Assembly (NCBI GenBank): GCA_964403505.1
Contig: CAYOFP010000002.1
Coordinates: forward strand, 1-64,000
Source: CAKSEI01 sp964403505
Lineage (GTDB): Bacteria; Bacillota; Clostridia; Oscillospirales; CAG-272
Length of the DNA stretch: 64,000 nucleotides
Direction: 5' to 3'
Shown: positions 7,934 to 16,985 of the stretch, piece by piece
Position numbering within the stretch: position 1 is the stretch's first letter
Layout of the letters: each line of letters starts with the position of its first letter
Translations under genes and position numbers: made by a program
The notes under the pieces: model-generated
What the model saw: only the letters and a program-made list of their open reading frames with translations
What the model was told of the DNA's origin: nothing
The model's database searches: none

Positions 7934-8491
7934 ATGGATAACGGTGCAAGTAGCTACCGCCGTTTTCTTGATGGCGATGACAAGGGAATAGCCGAAATTG
8001 TCGGAGATTACAAGGACGGTCTGATTCTTTATCTGAACGGTTATGTAAATAATATTTTTACGGCCGAGGAACTGACGGAAGATACTTTTTTTCGGTTAAT
8101 AACGAAAAAACCGAGATATTCGGGTAAAAGCTCATTCAAATCCTGGTTATATGCGATCGGGCGAAATGTGGCGATCGATCATATCAGACATAATTCCAGG
8201 CTTTTGAGCACTCCGATCGAAGATATGGAGAACTACCTGAGCGAAGAACAGGACCTTGAGCTATCCTACATAAAGGAAGAGAGAAAAATAATCGTCCACA
8301 GGGCGCTTTCCGAGCTTGCCGCCGATTACAGAACGATCCTTTGGCTTGTGTTTTTTGAGGGGTTTTCCAATAAAGAAGCGGCAATCGCTTTGAAAAAGAA
8401 TGACCGTCAGATAAAAAATCTCCTTTACCGGGCGAAACAGTCTTTAAAATCAAAATTAGAGAAGGAGGGCTTTATTTATGAAGAATTGTGA
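7934..8491 (+). CDS. ECF-family RNA polymerase sigma factor
   Basis: 185 residues from the ATG at 7934 (AAGGAGG 6 bases upstream). Region 2 spans about residues 15-85 (YLNGYVNNIFTAEELTEDTF, FKSWLYAIGRNVAIDHIR) and region 4 about 115-170 (LSELAADYRTILWLVFFEGF, SNKEAAIALKKNDRQIKNLL). It directs polymerase to a small regulon that probably includes its own promoter. The next gene, a single-pass membrane protein, overlaps its end by 14 bases, the usual arrangement of a sigma factor with its membrane-bound antagonist. Confidence 0.9.
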   Translation: MDNGASSYRRFLDGDDKGIAEIVGDYKDGLILYLNGYVNNIFTAEELTEDTFFRLITKKPRYSGKSSFKSWLYAIGRNVAIDHIRHNSRLLSTPIEDMENYLSEEQDLELSYIKEERKIIVHRALSELAADYRTILWLVFFEGFSNKEAAIALKKNDRQIKNLLYRAKQSLKSKLEKEGFIYEEL

Positions 8492-9323
8492 TGAAATGGT
8501 AAATAGCCTGTTGAAACGCAGAGGTCGGTATATGGCCGAGCAAAAAAAGAAAAGAGAGATGCTTACCCGTGCAGTAACGTCGGCGTGCTGTGTGTGCCTT
8601 GTTGCCCTGTTAGGCATCGGCATGTGGCACGGCGTAATGTCTGAAAGACAGCCGCCCGTTACTTTGGGTGACTCAACGGTTATTGGTGAAAAGGATTATA
8701 TTAACCCCGACGAGCTCAACAATGATAAGACACAAGGAAATCAAAGCGGCAAACAAGCGGAACAGAATAATCGTGATAGCCAAGCTAATAATGATATGAC
8801 AACAAAGCGTCTTTTTGCTTTGAATGAAATCAGCGGAGCGGCCAATGCGGTGCCGCTATACCGTGATCCTGATTTACATTACAATGAGATATGGGATTTC
8901 AATAAGGCAGTCAACTATTTAGGAGTTAATATTCCTGAAGCTGTGAATGCAATTTCTTATGAAAACACTTTGAAGTATACGGATACCGATAATTTTACCG
9001 TAACATATGAAAATACAGGTACTATTGTTGAGGATAGAATGTGTTATGAGTTTGTCGGAACAGATAATGCAAAACTAACTGTTCATGTAAGCAAATTAAG
9101 GCCGCCCTGCGACTGCATTTATTCTTCTGATACTGAAAATACGACAACAATTCGTATTCCCGAAACAGATGAAAGCATTTCTCTTCTGGTATACTCAAAA
9201 AACAATACGGAATATGGTTTTTATGTTATCGATTTTGAATACAACGGTGTTTATTACAGAATTATCGCTGAAAATATCAGTGTACACGATCTTGATGCTC
9301 TTGTAAGAGAAATTGTTAATTAA
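8478..9323 (+). CDS. Single-pass membrane protein, probable anti-sigma partner
   Basis: 281 residues. A cytosolic N-terminus of about 30 residues (MKNCDEMVNSLLKRRGRYM, KKKREML) is followed by one membrane helix (about 32-50, SACCVCLVALLGIGMW), an Asn/Gln-rich linker and an extracytoplasmic domain of about 170 residues of unknown fold. It overlaps the ECF sigma gene by 14 bases, implying translational coupling. The layout is that of anti-sigma factors whose outer domain senses the signal, but the domain is not one I can name. The extracytoplasmic part is more AT-rich than the sigma gene. Confidence 0.65.
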   Translation: MKNCDEMVNSLLKRRGRYMAEQKKKREMLTRAVTSACCVCLVALLGIGMWHGVMSERQPPVTLGDSTVIGEKDYINPDELNNDKTQGNQSGKQAEQNNRDSQANNDMTTKRLFALNEISGAANAVPLYRDPDLHYNEIWDFNKAVNYLGVNIPEAVNAISYENTLKYTDTDNFTVTYENTGTIVEDRMCYEFVGTDNAKLTVHVSKLRPPCDCIYSSDTENTTTIRIPETDESISLLVYSKNNTEYGFYVIDFEYNGVYYRIIAENISVHDLDALVREIVN

Positions 9324-9380
9324 AATATCAGAGTAAGATAAGAAAGTTGTTCTGATTAAGGTTGTGGATTCCGGTGAGGT

Positions 9381-9417
9381 AACAGGGCGAACCCATGTGG
9401 AGGGTTCGCCCTGTTTT
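9381..9417 (+). terminator. Terminator after the ECF sigma/anti-sigma pair
   Basis: 14-bp perfect stem AACAGGGCGAACCC and its complement around a 7-base loop; only a short T tail follows. Confidence 0.7.
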
Positions 9418-9420
9418 ACG

Positions 9421-9612
9421 CTCTGCACAAAATTTACCCCGGTAAGTCTAAGGCATTTCGCCGTATGCGCCCTTGACCCCAGTTGCTTTTTGAAAAAAGC
9501 GACGCAAAAACTTCCATATTGTGTGTGCGAAATGCCTTTCCAGCGCAAGACATGTCTTACGCCAATAAGAGTTTTGAGGGGTGCAGGGGAACTTTTTCAA
9601 AAGTCCCCCTGC
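9421..9612. repeat. Structured intergenic element
   Basis: No gene. Several inverted repeats are packed into about 190 bases: AAGGCATTTCGC (9450-9461) with its complement at 9527-9538; GTTGCTTTTT/AAAAAGCGAC at 9482-9503; a near-palindrome around ACATGT at 9543-9562; and a 15-base hairpin at 9583-9612 (GCAGGGGAACTTTTT). This density is typical of dispersed intergenic repeats. Only one copy occurs in the window. Confidence 0.45.
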
Positions 9613-9620
9613 AAAATTTA

Positions 9621-10895
9621 TCAAAACATCGTGATATATGCTTCTCTGTCTGCGCCGACAGAGACGTATTTGATCGGGCAGTCAACTGCCTTCTCGATAT
9701 ATTTGATATAATCGAGCGCCTCTTTCGGCAGATCCTCGACCTTGCGGCATCCTGAAATGTCGCAGTTCCAGCCGGGCAGGTACTCATAGACGGGTTTTGC
9801 GATATTGAGTGCTTCACCGGAGGGGAAGTCGTGTATGATCTCGCCGTTTACCTCGTATGCCACGCATACGGGGATGTTTTTGATATCCGAGAGGATATCG
9901 AGCTTTGTGAGAGCGAGCTCGTCTGCACCCTGACAGAGAACACCGTATTTCGATGCGACGACGTCAAAACCGCCGACTCTTCTCGGTCTGCCGGTTGCGG
10001 CGCCGTACTCTCCGCCGGCACGGCGAAGCTCTTCTGCCTCCTCGCCGAACATTTCGACGGTAAAGGGTCCTTCGCCGACACAGGTCGAATATGCCTTCAT
10101 AATACCGATGGATTTATCGATCTTGCAGTTTGGGATGCCTGCGCCGATGGGCGCATAGGCTGCGATAACGCTCGATGAAGATGTATACGGATAGATTCCG
10201 AAGTCGATATCACGCAGAGCGCCGAGCTGCGCCTCAAACATGATCTTCTTTCCCTGCTTGTTTGCCTCATTCAGGTAAACTGTCGTATCGACGATGTAAT
10301 CCTTGAAAGGAGTGCCGTATTTTTCAAACCATGCGAGCATGTCGTCGAATTTATAAGGCTCTTGTCCGTAAACGCCCGAGATCGTGAGGTTCTTCCATTC
10401 GAGTATGGTCTCGAGGCGTTCTTTTAAGTATTCGGGGTGGAGTAAGTCTCCCATGCGGATGCCTTTTTTCATATATTTGTCACCGTAAACAGGCGCAATA
10501 CCACGGTTGGTCGAGCCGAATTTCTTGTCGGCGAGACGCTGTTCCTCGAGGCGGTCGCACGCTACATCGTACGGCGGGCATATGATAGCCTTGTCGCTGA
10601 TTTTGAGGTTTTCGGGCGTGATCTTTATGCCTGCTTCACGCAGTCTCTCGACCTCACCGTACAGGTGCTCGATATCGATGACCATACCGTTACCCATGAC
10701 GCACACCACATCGGGACGCAGGATTCCCGAGGGGAGCAGGTTGAGAATAAACTTTCCGAGATGATTGATGACTGTGTGACCGGCGTTGTTGCCGCCCTGA
10801 TAGCGGCAGACGATATCCTGCTCTTCACTGAGCAGGTCGACCATACGGCCCTTGCCTTCATCTCCCCAGTTAATGCCCACAATTGCTGTTAACAT
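9621..10895 (-). CDS. purA: Adenylosuccinate synthetase
   Basis: 424 residues, full length. Joins IMP and aspartate using GTP, the first committed step to AMP. Seen: N-terminal VGINWGDEGKGRMVD (GTP-binding loop with catalytic Asp), GGNNAGHTV near 35 with the catalytic His, GSTNRGIAPVYGDK near 127, ATGRPRRVGGFD near 300 and an NKxD-like GTP-specificity region near 330. GGGAGG precedes the ATG. An 8-bp inverted repeat lies just upstream of the ribosome site. No other purine gene is adjacent. Confidence 0.97.
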   Translation of the reverse strand: MLTAIVGINWGDEGKGRMVDLLSEEQDIVCRYQGGNNAGHTVINHLGKFILNLLPSGILRPDVVCVMGNGMVIDIEHLYGEVERLREAGIKITPENLKISDKAIICPPYDVACDRLEEQRLADKKFGSTNRGIAPVYGDKYMKKGIRMGDLLHPEYLKERLETILEWKNLTISGVYGQEPYKFDDMLAWFEKYGTPFKDYIVDTTVYLNEANKQGKKIMFEAQLGALRDIDFGIYPYTSSSSVIAAYAPIGAGIPNCKIDKSIGIMKAYSTCVGEGPFTVEMFGEEAEELRRAGGEYGAATGRPRRVGGFDVVASKYGVLCQGADELALTKLDILSDIKNIPVCVAYEVNGEIIHDFPSGEALNIAKPVYEYLPGWNCDISGCRKVEDLPKEALDYIKYIEKAVDCPIKYVSVGADREAYITMF

Positions 10896-10906
10896 TTTTT
10901 CCTCCC

Positions 10907-10928
10907 GTTCCTTTTATAACAAAGGAAC
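10907..10928. promoter_or_regulatory. Inverted repeat immediately upstream of purA
   Basis: GTTCCTTT (10907-10914) and AAAGGAAC (10921-10928) separated by six bases, between the stop of the membrane-protein gene and the purA ribosome site. It has no T run, so an operator or mRNA hairpin is more likely than a terminator. Confidence 0.3.
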
Positions 10929-10931
10929 TTT

Positions 10932-11852
10932 TTATATATTATTTTTATTATCTGATTGAATTTTCGGCGTCAGATCCTTTGATACTACTACTTTTGAGAT
11001 GAGTATCATGGTGATGATACATATCATATAGCAGAGCGATGTGAATATATATAGCTTTTGGAACGCCGATGCGGCAGGTATCTGCGCATAGTTTTTCAGC
11101 ACACCGTCAAGGAGCGAGACGGGATTGCCCGAATTGCCGAGCGTCTCGTAAAAAGCATTGATCTCAGCAACGACGGCGGTTATGCCCGGTGCTGCCTTGG
11201 ATGTCAGGCTGAAGAGCAGGTCAGAAATGATCGAATTTGCTGTGCTGAACAGGAAAATACCCATGATACTGCCGAGCAGAGGCCGCCCACGGAATATTTT
11301 CGCATAAGATATCGCACAGATGACAATGGACAGTGCGCTGATATATTTTATAATAGAGTAAAAGGCAAATGACAGAAAATAACCGATGTCATTGTATCCC
11401 TTGCTCTTGATAATGTTCTGGATATTGATGAGTTCCTCTGCGGTGCTGTCGCTCTCGCTTACCGATTCTTCCGTTTCGAGCTCGTCAAGGTATTTATCGG
11501 CTGAAATAGCCGTTGAGACGACAGACGAAAAGAGAAAGAGAGCAGTAATCGCACAAAGCAGGAGGTTTGACAGGATTGCGCCGAGGATGGGCACAAGTGG
11601 CTTGTTATATGCCGCAATCCCCGATTTGTGTATGGCTTTGTAGTATTTTATTATCATAGAGACGAATATGCATATGAAGCAGGCGCATCCCGATAAAACC
11701 GAGAAACAAAACGCATTGAGCACAAGAGCGCCGATCGGTGCGCCGGAGGCGGCAAATGCGAGGCATAGGACCGTACATGCGGCGAGCACGATGAAAGGGA
11801 TCTTCGCTGTTTTTATTGCGCTTTTCAAAAAATCCTTGAAAGAATATTCCAT
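10932..11852 (-). CDS. Multi-pass membrane protein of unknown function
   Basis: 306 residues from the ATG at 11852 (GGGAGA upstream); a longer frame to 11909 has no ribosome site. About six strongly hydrophobic segments are visible (for example IPFIVLAACTVLCLAFAASG near the start, LLLCAITALFLFSSVVSTAI, YISALSIVICAISYAKIF and a last one near the C-terminus), with an acidic loop (DELETEESVSESDSTAEE) between segments 3 and 4. No motif identifies a transport or enzyme family. It is upstream of purA in the same direction. Confidence 0.7.
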   Translation of the reverse strand: MEYSFKDFLKSAIKTAKIPFIVLAACTVLCLAFAASGAPIGALVLNAFCFSVLSGCACFICIFVSMIIKYYKAIHKSGIAAYNKPLVPILGAILSNLLLCAITALFLFSSVVSTAISADKYLDELETEESVSESDSTAEELINIQNIIKSKGYNDIGYFLSFAFYSIIKYISALSIVICAISYAKIFRGRPLLGSIMGIFLFSTANSIISDLLFSLTSKAAPGITAVVAEINAFYETLGNSGNPVSLLDGVLKNYAQIPAASAFQKLYIFTSLCYMICIITMILISKVVVSKDLTPKIQSDNKNNI

Positions 11853-11960
11853 ATCGTTTTCTCCCTTGACAAACATCAATATTATACCAAATATTATACA
11901 CCGTGTCAATAAACGCAGTATTTATTAACAATATAAACAAGAATAATTTTACGCAAACTC

Positions 11961-12011
11961 TTGACTTTTCGGCAAATAGGGATTAAACTATAATTAGTTA
12001 GAAAACTAATT
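11961..12011 (+). promoter_or_regulatory. Promoter and MarR operator of the ABC-exporter operon
   Basis: TATAAT (11989-11994) is overlapped by the palindrome AATTAGTT-N4-AACTAATT (11992-12011). A TTGACT lies at 11961-11966, at 17-base spacing from the alternative -10 TAAACT (11984-11989). The same TATAAT-plus-palindrome unit recurs upstream of the exporter gene at 18713-20719, so it is very likely the binding site of the MarR protein encoded next. Confidence 0.7.
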
Positions 12012-12027
12012 AAAAGGAGAAACGAAA

Positions 12028-12507
12028 ATGCATCATGATCCAAAGAAAGAAAAAAAGCCGTTTATGCTGATAAACGAGCTTGCTAAAATATTTCACGCAG
12101 AGATGCGGTCTCTCGCCGAGAAGTCGGGACTGAACGAAAGTTACAGACATTTATTGTTCCATATCGCACATCACGATGGGATCAATCAGCTTGAGCTCGC
12201 CCGCAGTACCCGTCTGAAACCGTCCACGATCAGCGTTACCGTGCAAAAGATGGAGGCGGAGGGCTATCTCGTGCGCCGTCAGGATGAATACGACGCACGT
12301 GTTATGCGCCTGTATCTCACGGATAAGGGCAGAGAATTTGATGAGAAATCGTATTCGCTCGTGCAGAAGATCGATGAGAAAGCGGTGAAGGGATTTACGA
12401 ATCTGGAGGTAAAGACGCTTTTATCGCTCCTTACCCGTGTAGAGGAAAATCTCGCAGAGGAGAAGATGGCGCACAGTATGTGTAAGCGGGAAGGGGAGAT
12501 AGAATGA
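12028..12507 (+). CDS. MarR-family transcriptional regulator
   Basis: 159 residues with AAGGAG upstream. Winged HTH at about 45-110: INQLELARSTRLKPSTISVT for the recognition helix, then VQKMEAEGYLVRRQDEYDAR for the wing, followed by the dimerisation helices. Family members repress efflux genes and release DNA on binding a small molecule. Its stop overlaps the start of the first exporter gene (ATGA), so the regulator and exporter are one operon. It probably represses its own promoter through the overlapping palindrome, and through a second copy controls the exporter at 18.7-20.7 kb. Confidence 0.9.
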   Translation: MHHDPKKEKKPFMLINELAKIFHAEMRSLAEKSGLNESYRHLLFHIAHHDGINQLELARSTRLKPSTISVTVQKMEAEGYLVRRQDEYDARVMRLYLTDKGREFDEKSYSLVQKIDEKAVKGFTNLEVKTLLSLLTRVEENLAEEKMAHSMCKREGEIE

Positions 12508-14276
12508 GGCGATGGTTTAAATATGTGAGGCCCTATCTTCCGTATTTCATATTAGGGCCGCTCTGTATGATCGTTGAGGTCGTGGGCGAGGTAGTCATGC
12601 CAAGGCTGCTCGGACTGATCATCGACTACGGTACAGATACTACAAAGCAAAAGCCGGAGCTGCTCGAGAAGATATTTTCGTCAAATAACGGACCTTTTAT
12701 CGCAGCGATCATGGCGGCGATGATCATAACCGCCGTTCTTATGATGCTCGGCGGTGTAGGCGGCGCATATTTCGGTGCGAAAGCGTCTGTGAATTTTGCG
12801 ACAGACTTAAGGCGCGACGTTTATGATAAAGTGCAGCGCTTCTCTTTTGCGAATATCGATAAATTCTCGACGGGCTCGCTCGTTACGAGGCTTACAAACG
12901 ATATCACGCAAATGCAGAATTTCATAAATATGCTTCTGCGTATGGCGCTTCGTGCGCCTGGCATGCTCATCGGCGCTCTGATCATGGCGATCGTGCTGAA
13001 TCCCAGGCTGACGCTGGTTCTGTGCGTTGCGATCCCTCTGTTGCTTCTTTCCATCATGCTTTTTGTGATAAAGGGCTTCAAGCGGTTCGGCACGGTGCAG
13101 ACCAAAATAGATGCGCTCAATTCGACAGTGCAGGAGAACATTACAAATGTGCGTGTCGTAAAGAGCTTTGTGCGTGAGGACTACGAAAAGGAAAAGTTCA
13201 GAGTGTCAAACAAAGAGCTAAAATCGGCAGGCATGAGCGCCATGCTGATGATGATACTCATATCGCCTATCATGACGTTTTTTATGAATGCTACATCGAT
13301 CGCCGTTCTGTGGTTCGGCGGTAATATGGTAATCAATACGACCATGACAACGGGTGACCTTACGGCGTTCGTTACCTATATCACTCAGATACTCTCATCT
13401 CTTATGATGGTGACGATGATGTTTATGATGATGTCGAGGGCGATGGCGTCGGCGAAGCGTATCGGCGAGGTGCTCGATGAGGAGATCGATATTACCGATG
13501 AAAGCGCCGAAAATAAAGAGCTCCTCGTGACAAAAGGCGAGGTTGAATTTAAGGGTGTTTCTTTCCGTTACTATAAAAACAGCTCGGGAAAGGTGCTCGA
13601 TCACATCGATCTGAAGATACCTGCGCATTCCACCGTGGGCATCGTCGGCTCGACGGGCAGCGGAAAGACAACGCTTGTTTCGATGATCGCACGTCTTTAT
13701 GATTGCGACGAGGGCGAGGTGCTCGTCGACGGCGTGAACGTAAAGGATTATTCGTTATATAATCTGCGTGAGGGCGTCGGTATGGTCTTGCAGAAGAACG
13801 TGCTTTTCTCGGGAACTGTAAGAGAAAACCTCCTTTGGGGCGATCCCGACGCATCCGATGAGGAGATCGAGACTGCATCGAGGAGCGCACAGGCGGATAA
13901 ATTCGTGCGTTCGTTCACCGGCGGATATGATACCGATATCTCGCAGGGCGGTGCAAATGTCTCAGGCGGTCAGAAGCAGAGGCTCTGTATCGCACGGGCA
14001 ATATTGAAAAAGCCGAAGATCCTGATCCTCGATGACTCGACGAGCGCCGTCGATACTGCGACAGAGGCGCAGATCAGAGCGGCGATGAGGGATGACCTCG
14101 GTGACTGCACGAAAATAATTATAGCACAGCGTATATCCTCTGTCATGGAGGCGGATATGATCGTTGTGCTGGATGACGGAGTCATAACAGGAATAGGTAC
14201 GCACAGCGAACTGCTCGAGAGTAATGATGAATATAAAGAGATATATTACTCTCAGACAGATGGAAAGGAGGCGTAA
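12504..14276 (+). CDS. ABC exporter half-transporter with degenerate ATPase site
   Basis: 590 residues: six-helix membrane domain (1-320), then an ATPase domain. Walker A GSTGSGKTTL and signature VSGGQKQR are normal, but the Walker B is followed by Asp instead of Glu (LILDDSTSAVD) and the switch His is Gln (IIIAQRISSV). These substitutions mark the degenerate partner of heterodimeric multidrug exporters such as TM287/288 and BmrCD. It lies between the MarR gene (4-base overlap) and its partner (2-base gap). The substrate is unknown, probably a drug or toxic amphiphile. Confidence 0.9.
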   Translation: MRRWFKYVRPYLPYFILGPLCMIVEVVGEVVMPRLLGLIIDYGTDTTKQKPELLEKIFSSNNGPFIAAIMAAMIITAVLMMLGGVGGAYFGAKASVNFATDLRRDVYDKVQRFSFANIDKFSTGSLVTRLTNDITQMQNFINMLLRMALRAPGMLIGALIMAIVLNPRLTLVLCVAIPLLLLSIMLFVIKGFKRFGTVQTKIDALNSTVQENITNVRVVKSFVREDYEKEKFRVSNKELKSAGMSAMLMMILISPIMTFFMNATSIAVLWFGGNMVINTTMTTGDLTAFVTYITQILSSLMMVTMMFMMMSRAMASAKRIGEVLDEEIDITDESAENKELLVTKGEVEFKGVSFRYYKNSSGKVLDHIDLKIPAHSTVGIVGSTGSGKTTLVSMIARLYDCDEGEVLVDGVNVKDYSLYNLREGVGMVLQKNVLFSGTVRENLLWGDPDASDEEIETASRSAQADKFVRSFTGGYDTDISQGGANVSGGQKQRLCIARAILKKPKILILDDSTSAVDTATEAQIRAAMRDDLGDCTKIIIAQRISSVMEADMIVVLDDGVITGIGTHSELLESNDEYKEIYYSQTDGKEA

Positions 14277-14278
14277 CG

Positions 14279-16228
14279 ATGGCAAGAAAAAGAACACTTG
14301 AAGATCTCAGACGCCGATATTCCGGGCTTGCAAGCGCAGGCGGTAAGGGAGCCGGCGGACCTCGTATGGGTCCGGGTCCCGGCGGACCTGGTGGTCGCCG
14401 GGGCGGCATGGCAAAGGGCAAACCAAAGAATATGGGTGCGACGGTCAGCAGACTGTTTAGCTATGTCGCAAAATATAAGGTACGCCTGTTCGCTGTCATA
14501 CTTTGTATGGTAGCATCGACGGGCACGTCACTTGCAGGATCGTATATCCTGCGTCCTATCGTTAATAATATCGCCGATGCAAAGACTTCTGTACCTGACA
14601 GGATAGTGAATCTCGCATCCATCCTTACGTTCGTGTCAGTTATCTACCTTGTCGGTGTCGTATCGACCTATCTGCAGGGCAGGCTAATGATGACAGTATC
14701 GCAGAATTCTATTGAGAAGCTGCGTTCGGATCTCTTTAATAAACTGCAGACATTGCCGGTGCGTTATTTTGACAGCAATGCCACAGGCGATATCATGAGC
14801 CGCTTTACCAATGATATCGATAATATCGATACGATGATAAATAATACGATAACGAGCCTCGTCTCGGGTATTATAACTCTCGTCGGAACACTTGCAATGA
14901 TGATCTATACGAACTGGATCCTTACGCTCGTGACGGTCGTATTTATGCCGCTGTTCATATTCCTTGCGGGTGCGATCGCAAGGAGCTCGGGAAAGTATTA
15001 CGCAGCTCAGCAGTCTGCACTCGGTGCGCTGAACGGATATATCGAGGAGAGTGTTACCGGCTCTAAGGTAGTCAAGGTATTTAATCATGAGGAGATATGC
15101 GGTGAGGAATTCGCCCTTTTGAACGACGATATGCGTGAAAAGCAGTTCGGCGCACAGTTCTTCGGCGGTATCATGGGGCCGATCATGGGTAATACCTCAC
15201 AGATATCCTATGCGGTGACAGCCGGGGTCGGCGGACTTTTGAGCCTGTTCCGAGGATTCGATATCGGAGGTATTGCGATATTCTGTAACTATTCACGGCA
15301 GTTCTCTATGCCGATCAATATGATATCTCAGCAGACGTCGACGATCTTTGCGGCGCTTGCAGGCGCTGAGAGAGTCTTTTCCGTCATGGATCTTACGCCC
15401 GAACAGGCGGACATGCCGAAGCCCGTAAAAGACGGGACTGAGGCTCTGCTCGAGGCGGCGCCCGAATATCACGGCGAGGGTCTTACCGATGAGATAGAGG
15501 GTGAAGTGGTGCTCGATCACGTGACATTCGGCTATAATCTTGATAAAGTTATACTAAAGGATATCAGCCTGTATGCTCACCCGGGGCAGAAGATCGCATT
15601 TGTCGGCTCGACAGGCGCAGGCAAGACTACGATCACTAACCTACTGAATCGTTTTTATGATATCAATCAGGGATCGTGTACGATCGACGGTAAGGATATC
15701 CGTGATTTTGACCGTGATCATCTCCGCAAAAATATAGCGGTAGTACTTCAGGATACCCATCTTTTCACCGGCACGGTGATGGAAAATATCCGTTACGGCA
15801 GACTGGATGCGACAGACGACGAGGTGATGGCGGCGGCAAAGACCGCCAGCGCACATTCGTTTATCATGCGGCTCAGCGACGGGTACAATACCATGATCGA
15901 GGGTGACGGAGCGAACCTCTCACAGGGTCAGAGACAGCTTCTCAATATCGCACGTGCGGCGATAAGTAAAGCGCCCATACTCGTCCTCGACGAGGCGACT
16001 TCATCGGTCGATACAAGGACCGAGCGGCACATCGAGCACGGCATGGACCGCCTGATGAAAAACCGTACGACATTCATCATCGCACACAGACTCTCGACCG
16101 TGCGTAACGCCAACGCCATCATGGTGCTCGAGCAGGGCGAGATCATCGAGCGGGGAACTCATGAGGAGCTCCTCGAAATGAAGGGCAGATACTACGAGCT
16201 GTATACAGGCAAAAAGGAACTTGACTAA
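14279..16228 (+). CDS. ABC exporter half-transporter, partner subunit
   Basis: 649 residues. An N-terminal extension of about 50 residues is rich in Gly, Pro and Arg, followed by a six-helix membrane domain and an ATPase domain with GSTGAGKTTI, complete Walker B with Glu (LVLDEATSSVD) and switch His (IIAHRLSTV). Its signature is LSQGQRQ rather than LSGGQ. Paired with the upstream subunit, the weak signature completes the degenerate site while this subunit's intact Walker motifs complete the active site, exactly as in asymmetric heterodimers. Last gene of the operon, before a terminator. Confidence 0.9.
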   Translation: MARKRTLEDLRRRYSGLASAGGKGAGGPRMGPGPGGPGGRRGGMAKGKPKNMGATVSRLFSYVAKYKVRLFAVILCMVASTGTSLAGSYILRPIVNNIADAKTSVPDRIVNLASILTFVSVIYLVGVVSTYLQGRLMMTVSQNSIEKLRSDLFNKLQTLPVRYFDSNATGDIMSRFTNDIDNIDTMINNTITSLVSGIITLVGTLAMMIYTNWILTLVTVVFMPLFIFLAGAIARSSGKYYAAQQSALGALNGYIEESVTGSKVVKVFNHEEICGEEFALLNDDMREKQFGAQFFGGIMGPIMGNTSQISYAVTAGVGGLLSLFRGFDIGGIAIFCNYSRQFSMPINMISQQTSTIFAALAGAERVFSVMDLTPEQADMPKPVKDGTEALLEAAPEYHGEGLTDEIEGEVVLDHVTFGYNLDKVILKDISLYAHPGQKIAFVGSTGAGKTTITNLLNRFYDINQGSCTIDGKDIRDFDRDHLRKNIAVVLQDTHLFTGTVMENIRYGRLDATDDEVMAAAKTASAHSFIMRLSDGYNTMIEGDGANLSQGQRQLLNIARAAISKAPILVLDEATSSVDTRTERHIEHGMDRLMKNRTTFIIAHRLSTVRNANAIMVLEQGEIIERGTHEELLEMKGRYYELYTGKKELD

Positions 16229-16244
16229 GCAGTATACATGGTGT

Positions 16245-16288
16245 AAAAAATCCGAGATTCACTGAAAAACAGTGTGTCTCGGATTTTT
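16245..16288. terminator. Bidirectional terminator
   Basis: Stem AAAAAATCCGAGA / TCTCGGATTTTT with a second inner CACTG/AGTG pairing; A and T runs on the two sides serve the exporter operon (+) and the S-component gene (-). Confidence 0.8.
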
Positions 16289-16299
16289 CATGTACTTGA

Positions 16300-16902
16300 T
16301 TATATTCTTTTTGTTATAGTTTTGTATAAGCTGCTAAGCGTGGGTGCTAACACGAGGTTTACTGTAAACTCGAGTATGAAATTGAGTCCTGCGCAACCTA
16401 TTATCAGAAAATAGGGAACGCTCAATCCGGCGAGAAGCTCCTCTGATGAGATATAAGCGCTTATTGTATTGTTAATAGCTAAGCCGCCCAAAATAAATAA
16501 TCCGGTGTTGATTATCGGTGCAACAGCTCCTGCAACAAATGAAGCCAAAAGAACACTTTTGCCTTTCAGCGCTTTGAAAGCAAGTCCTGCAAATAAGCCT
16601 GCAAATGTCGATTTGAAAAGACATATGCACGCTGTCATTACGGGACTGTTCTGGAAAAGAAATGCAGTGAATGCGTCAAGTGACAAGACACCGGAGATAA
16701 ATACTATCGCTCCGAATACAAATCCTAACCAAGCTCCCGCCTTCGGACCTAATATCATAGCTCCGAATGTGATTGGTATCAGCACAAGGCTGATAGATGT
16801 TCCGGAAAGTTTTATGACTGTTCCGGTGAGTTGCAGTACGATGACGATTGCGGTTAAAACCGCAAGCTCGATCATACTGACGAGTTTTGTGTTTTTGCTC
16901 AT
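16300..16902 (-). CDS. ECF-transporter S component, probable pantothenate carrier
   Basis: 200 residues, about six membrane helices. The pattern of helix ends (ISLVLIPITFGAMILGPKAG, AWLGFVFGAIVFISG, PVMTACICLFKSTFAGLFAG, VAPIINTGLFILGG) is that of substrate-binding S components that work with a shared energising module encoded elsewhere. AAGGAGG precedes the ATG. It lies 83 bases downstream of coaX on the same strand, so pantothenate is the most likely substrate (PanT-like); that rests on context, not on a diagnostic residue. Confidence 0.75.
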   Translation of the reverse strand: MSKNTKLVSMIELAVLTAIVIVLQLTGTVIKLSGTSISLVLIPITFGAMILGPKAGAWLGFVFGAIVFISGVLSLDAFTAFLFQNSPVMTACICLFKSTFAGLFAGLAFKALKGKSVLLASFVAGAVAPIINTGLFILGGLAINNTISAYISSEELLAGLSVPYFLIIGCAGLNFILEFTVNLVLAPTLSSLYKTITKRI

Positions 16903-16985
16903 GTGAGCCTCCTTACTGCCGTTCCTTTATATTATTGTTGCCAAAGGATACAGCGCAAAATTTATTTACATACGGCGAGATGCCG

